In this document: positions 40,317 through 49,600 of the stretch, one piece after another
Layout of the letters: every line of letters begins with the position of its first letter
Position numbering within the stretch: position 1 is the stretch's first letter
DNA from: DATHBD01 sp035296325
GTDB lineage: Bacteria; Actinomycetota; Actinomycetes; Mycobacteriales; Micromonosporaceae
Length of the DNA stretch: 64,000 bases
Direction: 5' to 3'
Assembly: GCA_035296325.1 (NCBI GenBank)
Contig: DATHBD010000062.1
Coordinates: forward strand, 124,001 to 188,000
Translations under genes and position numbers: made by a program
The notes under the pieces: model-generated
What the model saw: only the letters and a program-made list of their open reading frames with translations
Databases searched by the model: none
Told to the model about the DNA's origin: nothing

Positions 40317-41651
40317 GTGACGGACGGTTCAGCCTGGCGGCACACCGCCGGCCAGGGCGCGTGGGCGTCCCCTTCGGTGGCCTCCCCGGCCGGGGGCGCA
40401 TCCGCGCCAGGTCAGGCCGGCTCCGCCGGCGTGACGGGCCCCGGGCAGCCGGGTACCGCGTGGTGGTCCGACGCCCTCGGCGATCCCTGGCGTGACCCGA
40501 ACGCCCAGGCCGTTGTGGTCACCAGCGCCGCGCCGCACACGCCGGAACTGGAGTTGCCGATCGAGAGCCGGCCACTGCCGGCTCGGCGGGGCCTCGGTCA
40601 GATCCTGACAGTGGCGATCGTCACCGCGTTGATCGCCGGCGCGCTCGGCGGCACCCTCGGTTACGTCTTCGCATCCCGCAACGGCGGCTTCGGCGGTGCT
40701 CAGCTCGGCTCCGCGACCGCGCCGCCGGAACTGGCCCAACGGGCCCCCGAGTCGGTCGCCGGCGTGGTCAAGAAGGTCCTCCCCAGCGTGGTCACCATCC
40801 GGGTCAGGGTGGGTTCGGGTGGCGCGGTGGGGTCCGGCTTCATCGTCTCCGACAACGGGTACGTGGTGACGAACGAGCACGTGGTCGAGGGCGGCTCCGG
40901 AGAAGCGGTGGTGACCTTCGCCGACTCCTCGACCGCGACCGGCAAGGTGGTCGGCACCGATCCGGAGTCCGATCTCGCGGTGATCAAGGTGGATCGCAGC
41001 GGACTGCCGGCGGTCGAGTTCGGCGACTCGGAGGCACTGCAGGTGGGCGATCCGGTGGTGGCGGTGGGCTCGCCGCTCGCCCTGTCCAACACGGTCACCT
41101 ACGGCATCGTCAGCGCGCTGGATCGGCCCATCCGGACCAGTACCGACGATGGCGGGGTGCGGTACTACTCCGCCGTACAGACCGATGCCGCGGTGAACCA
41201 GGGCAACTCGGGCGGGCCGCTGTTCGACTCGGCCGGCCGGGTGATCGGGGTGAACTCCGTGATCGGCTCGCTCGCCGACGACCAGGAGAAGGCCGGCAAC
41301 GTCGGGCTGGCCTTTGCGGTGCCGATCAATCAGGCGAAGCGGGTCGCGCAGGACATCATCGACACCGGTAAGGCGCGGCGGACCGTGATCGGCGCTTCCC
41401 TGGACGAGGGGTTCCGTAGCGTCACCGGCGGTGCCCGGCTGGCCGGCGTCGAGGCGGGCGGGCCGGCCGCCGGTGCGGGCCTGCGCGCCGGTGACGTGGT
41501 CCTGAAGATCGGCAATGCCGTGGTCGATGAGCCGTGGGATGTGATCGCGCTGGTGCGGAAGTACGCTCCGGGCGCCGTGGTGGGCGTCGACTTCACCCGC
41601 AACGGGGCTCGGCAGACCGTACGTGTCACGCTGGTCGCTGACGCGAAGTGA
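40317..41651 (+). CDS. htrA: HtrA-like membrane serine protease with PDZ domain
   Basis: The 444-residue protein has a disordered cytoplasmic N-terminus (~95 residues, Gly/Pro/Ala-rich), one membrane segment (GLGQILTVAIVTALIAGALGGTLGYVFA), a trypsin-like domain with catalytic triad His188 (VVTNEHV), Asp219 (ESDLAVIKV) and Ser298 (NQGNSGGPL), and a C-terminal PDZ domain (GPAAGAGLRAGDVVLKIGNAVVDEPWDVIALVRKYAPG). It should handle misfolded proteins outside the membrane. In M. tuberculosis this gene (Rv1223) follows sigE-rseA; here that pair is missing. GTG 40317 is chosen over in-frame upstream codons on family length. Confidence 0.92.
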   Translation: MTDGSAWRHTAGQGAWASPSVASPAGGASAPGQAGSAGVTGPGQPGTAWWSDALGDPWRDPNAQAVVVTSAAPHTPELELPIESRPLPARRGLGQILTVAIVTALIAGALGGTLGYVFASRNGGFGGAQLGSATAPPELAQRAPESVAGVVKKVLPSVVTIRVRVGSGGAVGSGFIVSDNGYVVTNEHVVEGGSGEAVVTFADSSTATGKVVGTDPESDLAVIKVDRSGLPAVEFGDSEALQVGDPVVAVGSPLALSNTVTYGIVSALDRPIRTSTDDGGVRYYSAVQTDAAVNQGNSGGPLFDSAGRVIGVNSVIGSLADDQEKAGNVGLAFAVPINQAKRVAQDIIDTGKARRTVIGASLDEGFRSVTGGARLAGVEAGGPAAGAGLRAGDVVLKIGNAVVDEPWDVIALVRKYAPGAVVGVDFTRNGARQTVRVTLVADAK

Positions 41652-41723
41652 CCAATCCGCCCCTCCCGCTCCGCCCTGCGACATGCGTAGGCTGGGCGGA
41701 CGGCGGCGAGCGGAGGAGGCGAC

Positions 41724-42173
41724 ATGGGGCTGGACAACCTGAACGGCTGGGAGCTTGTCGTCATCGTGCTCATCGGGCTGTTCATCTTCGGGCCGGACCG
41801 GCTGCCCAAGCTGATCGGTGACGGCGTCCGGATGCTCAAGACGCTGCGTGAGATGGCCCGCAACGCCACCAGTGACCTCAGCCGCGAGCTGGGCACCCAC
41901 GTGGAGCTCGAGGATCTGCACCCCAAGACGTTCCTCCGCAAGCACCTGCTCAGCGAGGCTGACGAAGAGGCGATCCGCAAGCCGCTCAAGGACGTGTACG
42001 GCGACGTGCAGAACGTGACGGATTCGTTCCGCGACACGCTGCAGGGGTCCACCGACGGCGATGCCACCGATCGATCGCCGACGACGGGTGCCTCCACCTC
42101 GGATGCGCCGGTGCGGGAGACTGCCGCGCGGGCCGGTGGCCGGTCACAGCAGTTCGACGACGACGCGACCTGA
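41724..42173 (+). CDS. tatB: Sec-independent protein translocase TatB
   Basis: The 149-residue product starts at ATG 41724 after GGAGGAGG. LDNLNGWELVVIVLIGLFIFGPDRLPKLIGDGVRMLKTLREMARNA is the typical TatB N-terminus: one membrane helix, the FGP hinge and an amphipathic helix. The C-terminal part is helical then disordered. TatB receives Tat signal peptides together with TatC. No tatA or tatC is in the window. The order htrA-tatB-mrp is the same as in M. tuberculosis (Rv1223, Rv1224, Rv1229c). Confidence 0.95.
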   Translation: MGLDNLNGWELVVIVLIGLFIFGPDRLPKLIGDGVRMLKTLREMARNATSDLSRELGTHVELEDLHPKTFLRKHLLSEADEEAIRKPLKDVYGDVQNVTDSFRDTLQGSTDGDATDRSPTTGASTSDAPVRETAARAGGRSQQFDDDAT

Positions 42174-42188
42174 CCCCGGCGCCAGGTC

Positions 42189-43334
42189 TCAGCGGCCGGC
42201 GGGCCGCAGGCCGAGCGGCTTGCCCACCAGACTTTCCTTGCGCAGCGCCAGCCGGTCGGCCACCGCCATCAGGGCGACGGCTGCCGGTGAGGTCGGCGCG
42301 CTGAACACGACCGGTTCGCCGGCGTCGCCACCCTCGCGGACGCGGGTGTCCAGCGGGATCTGTGCGAGCAGCGGCACCGGCGCGCCCACCGCCCGGGAGA
42401 GCGAGTCCGCGACCGTCTGGCCGCCCCCGCTGCCGAACACCTCGATCCGCTCCCCGGTCGGCAGCTCCAGCCAGGACATGTTCTCCACCACACCGATCAG
42501 GCGCTGGTGGGTCTGCAGCGAGATGGCGCCGGCTCGCTCGGCCACCTCGGCCGCGGCGAGCTGCGGGGTGGTGACGACGAGGATCTCCGCCGACGGCAGC
42601 AGCTGGGCGAGGGAGATGGCCACGTCGCCGGTGCCGGGCGGCAGGTCGAGCAGGAGTACGTCCAGATCGCCCCAGTACACGTCGGCGAGGAATTGCTGCA
42701 GCGCCCGGTGCAGCATTGGGCCGCGCCACACCACGGCGGCGTTGGCCGGCGTGAACATCCCGATGGAGATCACTTTGATGCCGTGCGCCTGCGGCGGCAT
42801 GATCATCTGCTCGACCTGGGTGGGCCGGCCGTGCACGCCCAGCATGCGCGGCACCGAGTGGCCGTAGATGTCCGCGTCGACCACGCCGACGGCCAGGCCC
42901 CGTGCGGCCAGCGCCGCGGCCAGGTTCACGGTCACGCTGGACTTGCCGACGCCGCCCTTGCCGCTCGCGACGGCGTACACCCGGGTCCGGCTCCCGGGCT
43001 GCGCGAACGGGATCACCGGCTCGGCCGGCTGGCCGCCGCGGAGGGACGCCTGAAGTCCCTTGCGCTGCTCGGCGTCCATCACCCCGAAGTCGATCTCAAC
43101 GCCGGTGACCCCGGCGACGGTCATCGCGGCGGCGGTGATGTCGGTGCGCAGTTTGTCCTTCAGTGGGCACCCGGCGACGGTGAGCAGGATGGCGACGTCG
43201 GCCACCCCGTCCGGGCGCACCGTAGCTGAGCGGACCATGCCCAGGTCGGTGATGGGGCGGTGGATTTCGGGGTCGTCGACGGTGGCCAGAGCCGTGCGCA
43301 GGGCAGCATCGATCGTTGTGGCCGGTGCAGACAT
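42189..43334 (-). CDS. mrp: Mrp/NBP35-family iron-sulfur carrier ATPase
   Basis: The 381-residue product begins with a MIP18/DUF59 domain (LRTALATVDDPEIHRPITDLGMV, LTVAGCPLKD) followed by a deviant Walker A, VASGKGGVGKSSVTVNLA, DADIYGHSVPRMLG and LLDLPPGTGD. It has a NMSWLELPTGER region, where the usual CxxC pair for cluster binding is absent (ENMSW rather than NMSxxxCPxC). It probably delivers or assembles Fe-S clusters. TAGGAT ends 6 nt before the ATG (43334) with no ribosome site, suggesting a leaderless message. Confidence 0.93.
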   Translation of the reverse strand: MSAPATTIDAALRTALATVDDPEIHRPITDLGMVRSATVRPDGVADVAILLTVAGCPLKDKLRTDITAAAMTVAGVTGVEIDFGVMDAEQRKGLQASLRGGQPAEPVIPFAQPGSRTRVYAVASGKGGVGKSSVTVNLAAALAARGLAVGVVDADIYGHSVPRMLGVHGRPTQVEQMIMPPQAHGIKVISIGMFTPANAAVVWRGPMLHRALQQFLADVYWGDLDVLLLDLPPGTGDVAISLAQLLPSAEILVVTTPQLAAAEVAERAGAISLQTHQRLIGVVENMSWLELPTGERIEVFGSGGGQTVADSLSRAVGAPVPLLAQIPLDTRVREGGDAGEPVVFSAPTSPAAVALMAVADRLALRKESLVGKPLGLRPAGR

Positions 43335-43340
43335 GGCCCA

Positions 43341-43346
43341 ATCCTA
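43341..43346 (-). promoter_or_regulatory. -10 box for a leaderless mrp message
   Basis: TAGGAT on the - strand ends 6 nt before the mrp ATG at 43334. Confidence 0.5.
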
Positions 43347-43427
43347 CGTCCGTGACCGGCGTACCCCCACGTGCGGCCCGCCGCAGATCACCCGCTGCGT
43401 GACCGTTGGGGAGCCGGGACCCCTACG

Positions 43428-44066
43428 TCAGCGGATCCAGTCGGCGCGCCTGCGTCGGGTGCGCTCACCGGAATCGCGCTCCTCCGGCTCCTCCTCGAAC
43501 TCGTCCGGGTCCGTCGGCTGGTCGATCGAGGCTTCCGCGCCGTCGTCGCGGCGAGCGAGCCGCTTCAATTCCTTGCGCTCCCGTTTGGCCCGCCGCTGGG
43601 CCGCCTCGTCCAGTTCCTCGACCAGTCGGTTCAACTCGGATCGGACGAAGTCCCGGGTGGCCACCTCGCCGATGGAGTGCCGCAGCGACGCGATCTCACG
43701 AGCCAGGTACTCCGTCTCGGCCTTCTGCATCGCGGCGCGCCGCCGGTCCTCCTCCATGGTGAGCCGGTCCCGGTCGGCCTGGCGGTTCTGGGCGAGCAGG
43801 ATCAGCGGCGCGGCGTAGGAAGCCTGCAGCGACAGCAGCAGCGTCAGGAACGTGAAGGTGTACGGGTCGAAGCGCAGGTCCCGGGGCGCCAGCGAGTTCC
43901 AGCAGATCCACGCCAGGATCATCACCGTCATGTAGACGAGGAACCGCGCCGTACCCATGAACCGGGCGATACCTTCGGACCACTTGCCGAAGGCGTCCGC
44001 GTCGTAGCGGGGCAGCGCGATCCGACCCGGCTCGCGCGGCTGATCGAGCCGTCGCCGGTCAGCCAT
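43428..44066 (-). CDS. DUF1003-family membrane protein
   Basis: The 212-residue protein has two membrane segments separated by a short loop (FMGTARFLVYMTVMILAWICWNSLAP and FTFLTLLLSLQASYAAPLILLAQNRQADRDR) and then a long basic/acidic coiled-coil-like tail (MEEDRRRAAMQKAETEYLAREIASLRHSI). It is the counterpart of Rv1231c. The ATG (44066) lies 8 bases inside the upstream MgtE-N/CBS gene, so the two are coupled, which suggests a common function, perhaps ion-related. DUF1003 has no proven activity. Confidence 0.88.
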   Translation of the reverse strand: MADRRRLDQPREPGRIALPRYDADAFGKWSEGIARFMGTARFLVYMTVMILAWICWNSLAPRDLRFDPYTFTFLTLLLSLQASYAAPLILLAQNRQADRDRLTMEEDRRRAAMQKAETEYLAREIASLRHSIGEVATRDFVRSELNRLVEELDEAAQRRAKRERKELKRLARRDDGAEASIDQPTDPDEFEEEPEERDSGERTRRRRADWIR

Positions 44067-45414
44067 TGCCGCCACCATTGGGTTGGATCGCCGGACCGCG
44101 CGCCGTCGTGGCGGCACCCGGCGCGCCGAGCGCGGTGGGGAGGCCGGAGGAGGCCGGCAGGGCGGGGGCCGCCTCCGGCTGATCCCGGTCGCGCCAGTGC
44201 TTCGGAAGCAGGTGGTCGAGCACGTCGTCCACGGTGACGGCGCCGAGCAGTCGTTCGTTCTCGTCCACCACCGGCATGCTGACCAGGTCGTACGTCGCCA
44301 TCCGGCGGGTGATCTCGGCGAGCGGGGTGGCCGGGCGCAACGCGTCGACGCCCTTGTCCACGACGCCGCCGAGCAGCGCCGACGGCGGCTCGCGCAGCAG
44401 CCGCTGGAAGTGCACCACGCCGAGGTACCGGCCGGTCGGCGTGGCCATCGGCGCCCGGGCGACGAAGACCGTCGCCGCCACGGCCGGCTGCAACTGGGGC
44501 TCCCGGATCCGGGCCAGCGCGTCGGCCACCGTCGCGTCCGGGGTCATGATGATCGGTTCCGACGTCATGATCGACCCCGCGGTACCGGGCTTGTAGTGCA
44601 GCAACTGCCGAACCGGGTGGGCCTCATCCGGCTCCATCAAATCCAGCAGCACGTCCTGCTCCGGTTGGGGCAGTTCGGCGAGCAGGTCGGCGGCGTCGTC
44701 GGCGTCCATCTCCTCGAGGACGTCGGCGGCGCGGCGCGGCTCAAGCGCGGAGATGATCTCAACCTGGTCGTGCTCGGGCAGTTCCTCCAGGACGTCCGCG
44801 AGCCGCTCGTCGTCGAGCGCCGCGGCGACCTCGTTGCGCCGGGCGGCGGAGAGGTCCTGCAGCACGTTTGCCAGGTCGGCGGCGCGCAGGGTGTCCAGCA
44901 CGGCCAGCAGTCCGGCGGTGCCCTGGGAGTCCGCCTCGCCGGTCAACCCGGCCACCTCGGACCACTCCAACTGGCGCAGGTGGCCCCGGCGGGTCAGCCG
45001 CCCCGTGTGCTCCCGCACCGCCACCCGCACCACCGACCAGTCGCCGGTCCGGTCCGACTCCATCGCCACGTCCACGACGTTGGCCGGCTGGCCGGAGGCC
45101 GCAATGGTGACCCGGCGGTCCAGCAGTTGCTCCAGGATCAGCATCTCGCCGGGCCGCTTCTCGAAGCGGCGCAGGTTCAGCGTCCCGGTGCCGAGGACGA
45201 CGGCGTCGGCGTCGATTGCGGTGATCCGCCCGATCGGCAGGAAGATGCGCCGCCGCATCGGCATCTCGGCGACGAGGCCGACCACTCTGGGTGCCTGACC
45301 AGCGGGTCGGGCGCGGGCCACCGCCTCGCGGACGCGGCCCACCTGGTCACCGTTGGGGTCGAAGACCGGAAGGCCGGCGAGGCGCGCAAGATACACCCGG
45401 GTCGCCGTGGTCAC
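44059..45414 (-). CDS. MgtE N-domain/CBS protein without a membrane channel domain
   Basis: The 451-residue product combines an N-terminal PRC-barrel-like part (LARLAGLPVFDPNGDQVGRVREAV), an MgtE intracellular N domain (LDTLRAADLANVLQDLSAARRNEVAAALDDERLADVLEELPEHDQVEIISALEPRRAADVLEEMDADDAADLL) and a CBS pair (MTPDATVADALARIR, ATPLAEITRRMATYDLVSMPVVDENERLLGAVTVDDVLDHLL). The five-helix MgtE membrane domain is missing; the protein ends in a Pro/Gly tail. It resembles Rv1232c. It may sense magnesium and act with the coupled DUF1003 membrane protein. TACGCT 7 nt before GTG 45414 suggests a leaderless message. Confidence 0.9.
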   Translation of the reverse strand: MTTATRVYLARLAGLPVFDPNGDQVGRVREAVARARPAGQAPRVVGLVAEMPMRRRIFLPIGRITAIDADAVVLGTGTLNLRRFEKRPGEMLILEQLLDRRVTIAASGQPANVVDVAMESDRTGDWSVVRVAVREHTGRLTRRGHLRQLEWSEVAGLTGEADSQGTAGLLAVLDTLRAADLANVLQDLSAARRNEVAAALDDERLADVLEELPEHDQVEIISALEPRRAADVLEEMDADDAADLLAELPQPEQDVLLDLMEPDEAHPVRQLLHYKPGTAGSIMTSEPIIMTPDATVADALARIREPQLQPAVAATVFVARAPMATPTGRYLGVVHFQRLLREPPSALLGGVVDKGVDALRPATPLAEITRRMATYDLVSMPVVDENERLLGAVTVDDVLDHLLPKHWRDRDQPEAAPALPASSGLPTALGAPGAATTARGPAIQPNGGGNG

Positions 45415-45421
45415 ACCGCTC

Positions 45422-45427
45422 AGCGTA
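45422..45427 (-). promoter_or_regulatory. -10 box for the MgtE-N/CBS-DUF1003 operon
   Basis: TACGCT on the - strand ends 7 nt before GTG 45414; no ribosome site, hence probably leaderless. Confidence 0.5.
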
Positions 45428-45490
45428 GTTGGTCATAGATCGGCGGTTCGGGGTCACCCGACGCCCGCGGCGCGGTGGCCCGCGCAGCGC

Positions 45491-45768
45491 TCACCCGAGG
45501 ACGACGCCGCGCCGAGGGTGCACCGGTGCGGTGAGCGACGGGTCGATCAGTACCAGGTCCTCGGCCCTGGCCACGGCCAGCGCCCGCCCGTCCAGGCGCG
45601 CGACGGCCAGGCCGGGTCCGGCAGTACGACCAGGTCCGCGCCCTGATCCGCGGCTCGACGGACCAGCTCCGCGGCGACGGCGACGTTTGCCGGGATGTCC
45701 AGCCCGGTGCACGCCGCCTGGCCGGCCGCGACGGTCAGCACCCCGGCCGGCACGGGGTACGAATCCAT
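45491..45768 (-). pseudogene. remnant of a carbon-nitrogen hydrolase (nitrilase superfamily)
   Basis: From ATG 45768 the frame reads like a nitrilase-family N-terminus: VPAGVLTVAAGQAACTGLDIPAN, then AAELVRRAADQGADLVVLPD, where intact enzymes continue LPE with the catalytic Glu. A second frame (ending at 45491) continues with RLDGRALAVARAEDLVLIDPSLTAP, typical of the family's C-terminus. The middle ~170 residues including Lys and Cys of the triad are missing. This is a deletion remnant with a frameshift, not a functional gene. Confidence 0.65.
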
Positions 45769-45814
45769 GGTCCACAACCGTAGTCCGGCCCGGGGGCGGC
45801 CGTGGGCCGGGCGC

Positions 45815-45820
45815 TACAGT
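45815..45820 (+). promoter_or_regulatory. -10 box for a leaderless VOC message
   Basis: TACAGT ends 5 nt before GTG 45826, and there is no ribosome site. Confidence 0.45.
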
Positions 45821-45825
45821 GCGGC

Positions 45826-46497
45826 GTGACCGCTTCCGTTCGTGCCTGCACGCCCGTGCTCTACGTGGCCGATCTGCCCACGTCGGTGCGCTTCTACGAA
45901 CTGATGGGTTACCGGCCCCAGATCAGTGGCCGGGACCAGGACTGGCAGTACGCGTATCTGCGGTGCGGGCAGCTGGGTCTGCTGCTGGCCGCCGGCGCGA
46001 CGTCTCCGTCCGAGGCCGGGCCGGTGCTGCTGTACCTGCAGGTGGACGACGCCGAGGCGCTGGAAACCGTGCTCCGCGACGCGGGCGCCCCGGTCGAGCA
46101 CCTGGGCTACCCGGATCACGCCCCCGGCGGCGAGCTGAAGACGGTGGACCCCGACGGGCACGGTCTGATGCTCGGGCAGGTCACCGGCGCGCCGCCGACC
46201 GACCGGGAGGAACGCGACGATCCCGAGGCGCGCTCCAGCGTGATGCGCCGGGCCGCCGCCGCGGCGCGCCGCCGGGGGGTGGCGCCGCCGCGTTGCCAGA
46301 TCCCGGCCAGTGGGGGAGTGCCGTGCGCGGAGCCGGCGGAGGTGAAGTTGGCGGACTCGTGGGGTGACTCGACCTGGGGGTGCCTGCCGCACGCCGAGGA
46401 GATGATGATGAACGCCCGGGCGGCGTTCCTGGCCACCGAGGACTCCGACGGCATCGCCGCGTACCTGGGCCGCCGCCACGGCAGGCCGGCCATCTGA
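45826..46497 (+). CDS. VOC/glyoxalase-superfamily protein with Cys/His-rich C-terminal tail
   Basis: The 223-residue product starts at GTG 45826. Residues ~5-125 are a bleomycin-resistance/glyoxalase-like VOC module (CTPVLYVADLPTSVRFYELMGYRP, LLYLQVDDAEALETVLRDAGAPVEHLGY, GELKTVDPDGHGLMLGQ). The last ~75 residues are a separate segment with the pattern RCQIPASGGVPCAEPAEVKL and WGCLPHAEEMM, three Cys and a His that look like a small zinc-binding unit. The substrate is unknown. The adjoining nitrilase remnant is on the other strand. Confidence 0.82.
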   Translation: MTASVRACTPVLYVADLPTSVRFYELMGYRPQISGRDQDWQYAYLRCGQLGLLLAAGATSPSEAGPVLLYLQVDDAEALETVLRDAGAPVEHLGYPDHAPGGELKTVDPDGHGLMLGQVTGAPPTDREERDDPEARSSVMRRAAAAARRRGVAPPRCQIPASGGVPCAEPAEVKLADSWGDSTWGCLPHAEEMMMNARAAFLATEDSDGIAAYLGRRHGRPAI

Positions 46498-46539
46498 TCG
46501 GCAACCACCATGGCGACCGCTCACCAGGTGGTCCGGCAG

Positions 46540-46568
46540 TTGACATCATCGATATGCCAGTGCACTGT
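46540..46568 (+). promoter_or_regulatory. candidate promoter of the GH35 gene
   Basis: A perfect -35 TTGACA (46540-46545), a 17-bp spacer and CACTGT (46563-46568), about 100 bases ahead of the ATG. The -10 is weak, which suggests an activator or repressor-controlled sigma-70-type promoter. Confidence 0.45.
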
Positions 46569-46668
46569 CGAGCGGTCCCACGCCGTAGTACCACGTCGCT
46601 TCGATTGCGGTCGATGACGCTCAGCGCGCCGGCGGGGCACGCCACCCGTTCTGAAAGGTCGCTCCGCC

Positions 46669-49600
46669 ATGTCAGCACCACGCCGCACCCTCCTTGGGGC
46701 AGTGCGTCGCCTCGTCGCACCGATCGCCGCCTCGGCGCTGTTGGCCACTTCACTGGTCACCGGTACGCCGGCGCAGGCCGCTCCGGTCCCGGGCGTGCCC
46801 CACACCGTCACGTACGACAAGCACTCGTTCTCCATCGACGGCGAGCGGATGTACCTGTGGGCGGGGGAGTTCCACCCGTGGCGCCTGCCCAGCCCCGACC
46901 TGTGGCGGGACGTACTGCAGAAGATGAAGTCCGGCGGCTACAACGCCGTGTCGGTCTACTTCCACTGGGGCTTCCACTCCCCGCAGCGCGGGGTCTACGA
47001 CTTCACCGGCGTGCGTGACATGGACCGGTTCCTGGACATCGCCGAAGAGGTGGGCATCTACGTGATCGCCCGTCCGGGGCCGTACATCAACGCCGAGACC
47101 GACGCCGGTGGCCTGCCCTCGTGGCTGACCAACTCGCCGGCCCGGGAGCGCAGCAACGAGGCGGACTACCTGGCCGCCGTCGACGAGTGGCTGGACGCGA
47201 TCAACCCGATCATCGCCCGGCACCAGCTGACCAACGGCACCGGCACGGTCATCCTGTACCAGAACGAGAACGAGTTCGGCTCCACCGATCCCGGCGCCGT
47301 CGCGTACATGCAGCACCTGCAGGACCGGGCCCGCGCCGACGGCATCACCGTGCCGACGTTCCACAACGAGCAGGGCCGCGAGCCGAAGTGGATCCCCGGC
47401 ACCCCGGGCGCCCCGGATCTGTACGCCTTCGACGCGTACCCGGCGGGCTTCAACTGCTCGAACCCGACCCAGTGGCCGGAACTGCCGGACTTCAGCTTCG
47501 TGCGCGACTACACCGATGTCGGCCCGATGTTCACCGCGGAGTTCCAGGGCGGCTCGTTCGACTACTGGGGCGGCCCGGGCTACGAGAAGTGCCGGCAGCT
47601 CACCGGGCCGGACTTCCAGCGCGTGTTCTACCAGAACAACATGTCGATGGGCGTCACCGCGCAGAGCTTCTACATGACCTACGGCGGCACCTCCTGGGGC
47701 TGGCTCCCCGCCCCGAGCAACGTCTACACCTCCTACGACTACGCCGCGGCGATCAGCGAGACCCGCCAGCTCACCGAGAAGTACTACGGGATGAAGGAGA
47801 TGGGGTACTTCGTCGACGCCGTACGGGCGTTCGCGAAGACCGAGCGGCAGCCCGACGTGCCGGCCTCCGACCCGGACGTGCTGATCCGCGAGCTGCGCAA
47901 CCCCGACACCGGCACCCGGTTCCACATCGCGCGCCACACCGACGGCACCTCGACCGCCACCGACGCGTTCACCTTCGCGCTGGACGGAGCCGACGGCGCC
48001 TACCCGACCGTCCCGCAGCGGGGTGCGATCACGCTCGCCGGGCGCGACTCCAAGATCCTGGTCTCCGGGTACGACATGGAGCGGCAGCGGCTGGTCTACT
48101 CCACCTCGGAGATCCTCACCCACCTGCGTCAGGGTGGGCGTGACATCGCAGCCCTGCACGGGCGGTCCGGTCAGGCCGGCGAAACCGTGCTGCGGTACGC
48201 CTCGCAGCCGACGGTGAGCGTGCTCTCCGGCACCGTCGCCAGCACGTGGGACGCGGCCCGTGGCGACCTGCGGCTGAACTACGACCACGCCGGGCTGGCG
48301 CAGGTGCGCATCTCCGGTGGCGGCCGCGCCGACCTGGTGCTGCTGATCGGGGACGACGCCGCGGTGAACCGGCTCTGGAAGCAGGACACCACCGCCGGGC
48401 CGGTGCTGGTGCTCGGCCCGCAGCTGCTGCGTACCGCCGGCGCGACCGGTGCCACGCTGCAGCTGACCGGGGACACCGACGCCGCGACCGACCTGCGGGT
48501 CTGGGCGCCGGACGGCATCGAGCGGATCACCTGGAACGGCGCGCGGACCAACGCGCGCCGCACCCCGCAGGGGGTGTTCACCGGGCGGCTGACCGGGCCA
48601 CGCCCGGTGCCCCTGCCGGCGCTGACCAACTGGCGTCAGTCACCGGGCGACCCGAACAGCGGCGTGGACGTCGACGACTCGCTCTGGACCATCGCCAACC
48701 AGACGCAGACCAACAACCCCACCAAGCCGGGCGAGGGGCAGCCGGTCCTCAACGCCGACCAGTACGGCTTCCACCACGGTGACGTGTGGTACCGGGGGCA
48801 CTTCACCCCGGCGGGCACCGAGACGCAGGTCAATCTGAACGCCATCACCGGCAACGCCGGGGTCTACTCGGCCTGGCTGAACGGCACGTTCCTGGGCAGC
48901 AGCGGCAGCGGCGGCGCCACGTTCGACATCCCGGCCGGCGCGCTGCGCGCCGGGCAGGACAATGTCGTGGCGGTGCTGGTGCGCAACATGGGGCACAACC
49001 AGACATACGGCAACAAGGGCTTCATGGAGCCCCGTGGCCTCACCTCCGCGACGTTCCTCGGGGCCTCCACCGCGATCACCTGGCGGCTGCAGGGCAACAC
49101 CGGTGGCGAGACGCCGCTCGACGCGGTGCGCGGCGCCTACAACAACGGCGGGCTGTACGGCGAGAACGCCGGCTGGTCCCTGCCCGGCTTCCCGGACTCC
49201 GGTTGGGCCCGGACCACGCTGCCGGCGGCCACCCAGGCACCCGGCGTGACCTGGTACCGCACCACCGCCAACCTGCGTCTGCGTGCCGACCAGGACACCG
49301 CCGTCGGCATCCGGATCAGCGACGACCCGACCCGGCGGTACCGCGCGACGATCTTCGTCAACGGCTGGAACATCGGCCAGTACATCAACGACCTCGGCCC
49401 GCAACGGGTCTTCCCGGTGCCGAACGGAATTCTCAACCCCCGGGGCGAGAACACGATCGCCATCGCGTCGTGGTCCGTCGACGGCAGCGCCGGCATCGGC
49501 GCGGTGTCGCTGGAGAACCTGGGCACCGTCCAGGGCGGGATTCCGGTCGGCAATGTGCCGGCACCCGGGTACGACGCCGCGCGCTTCACCCCGCCGGTGG

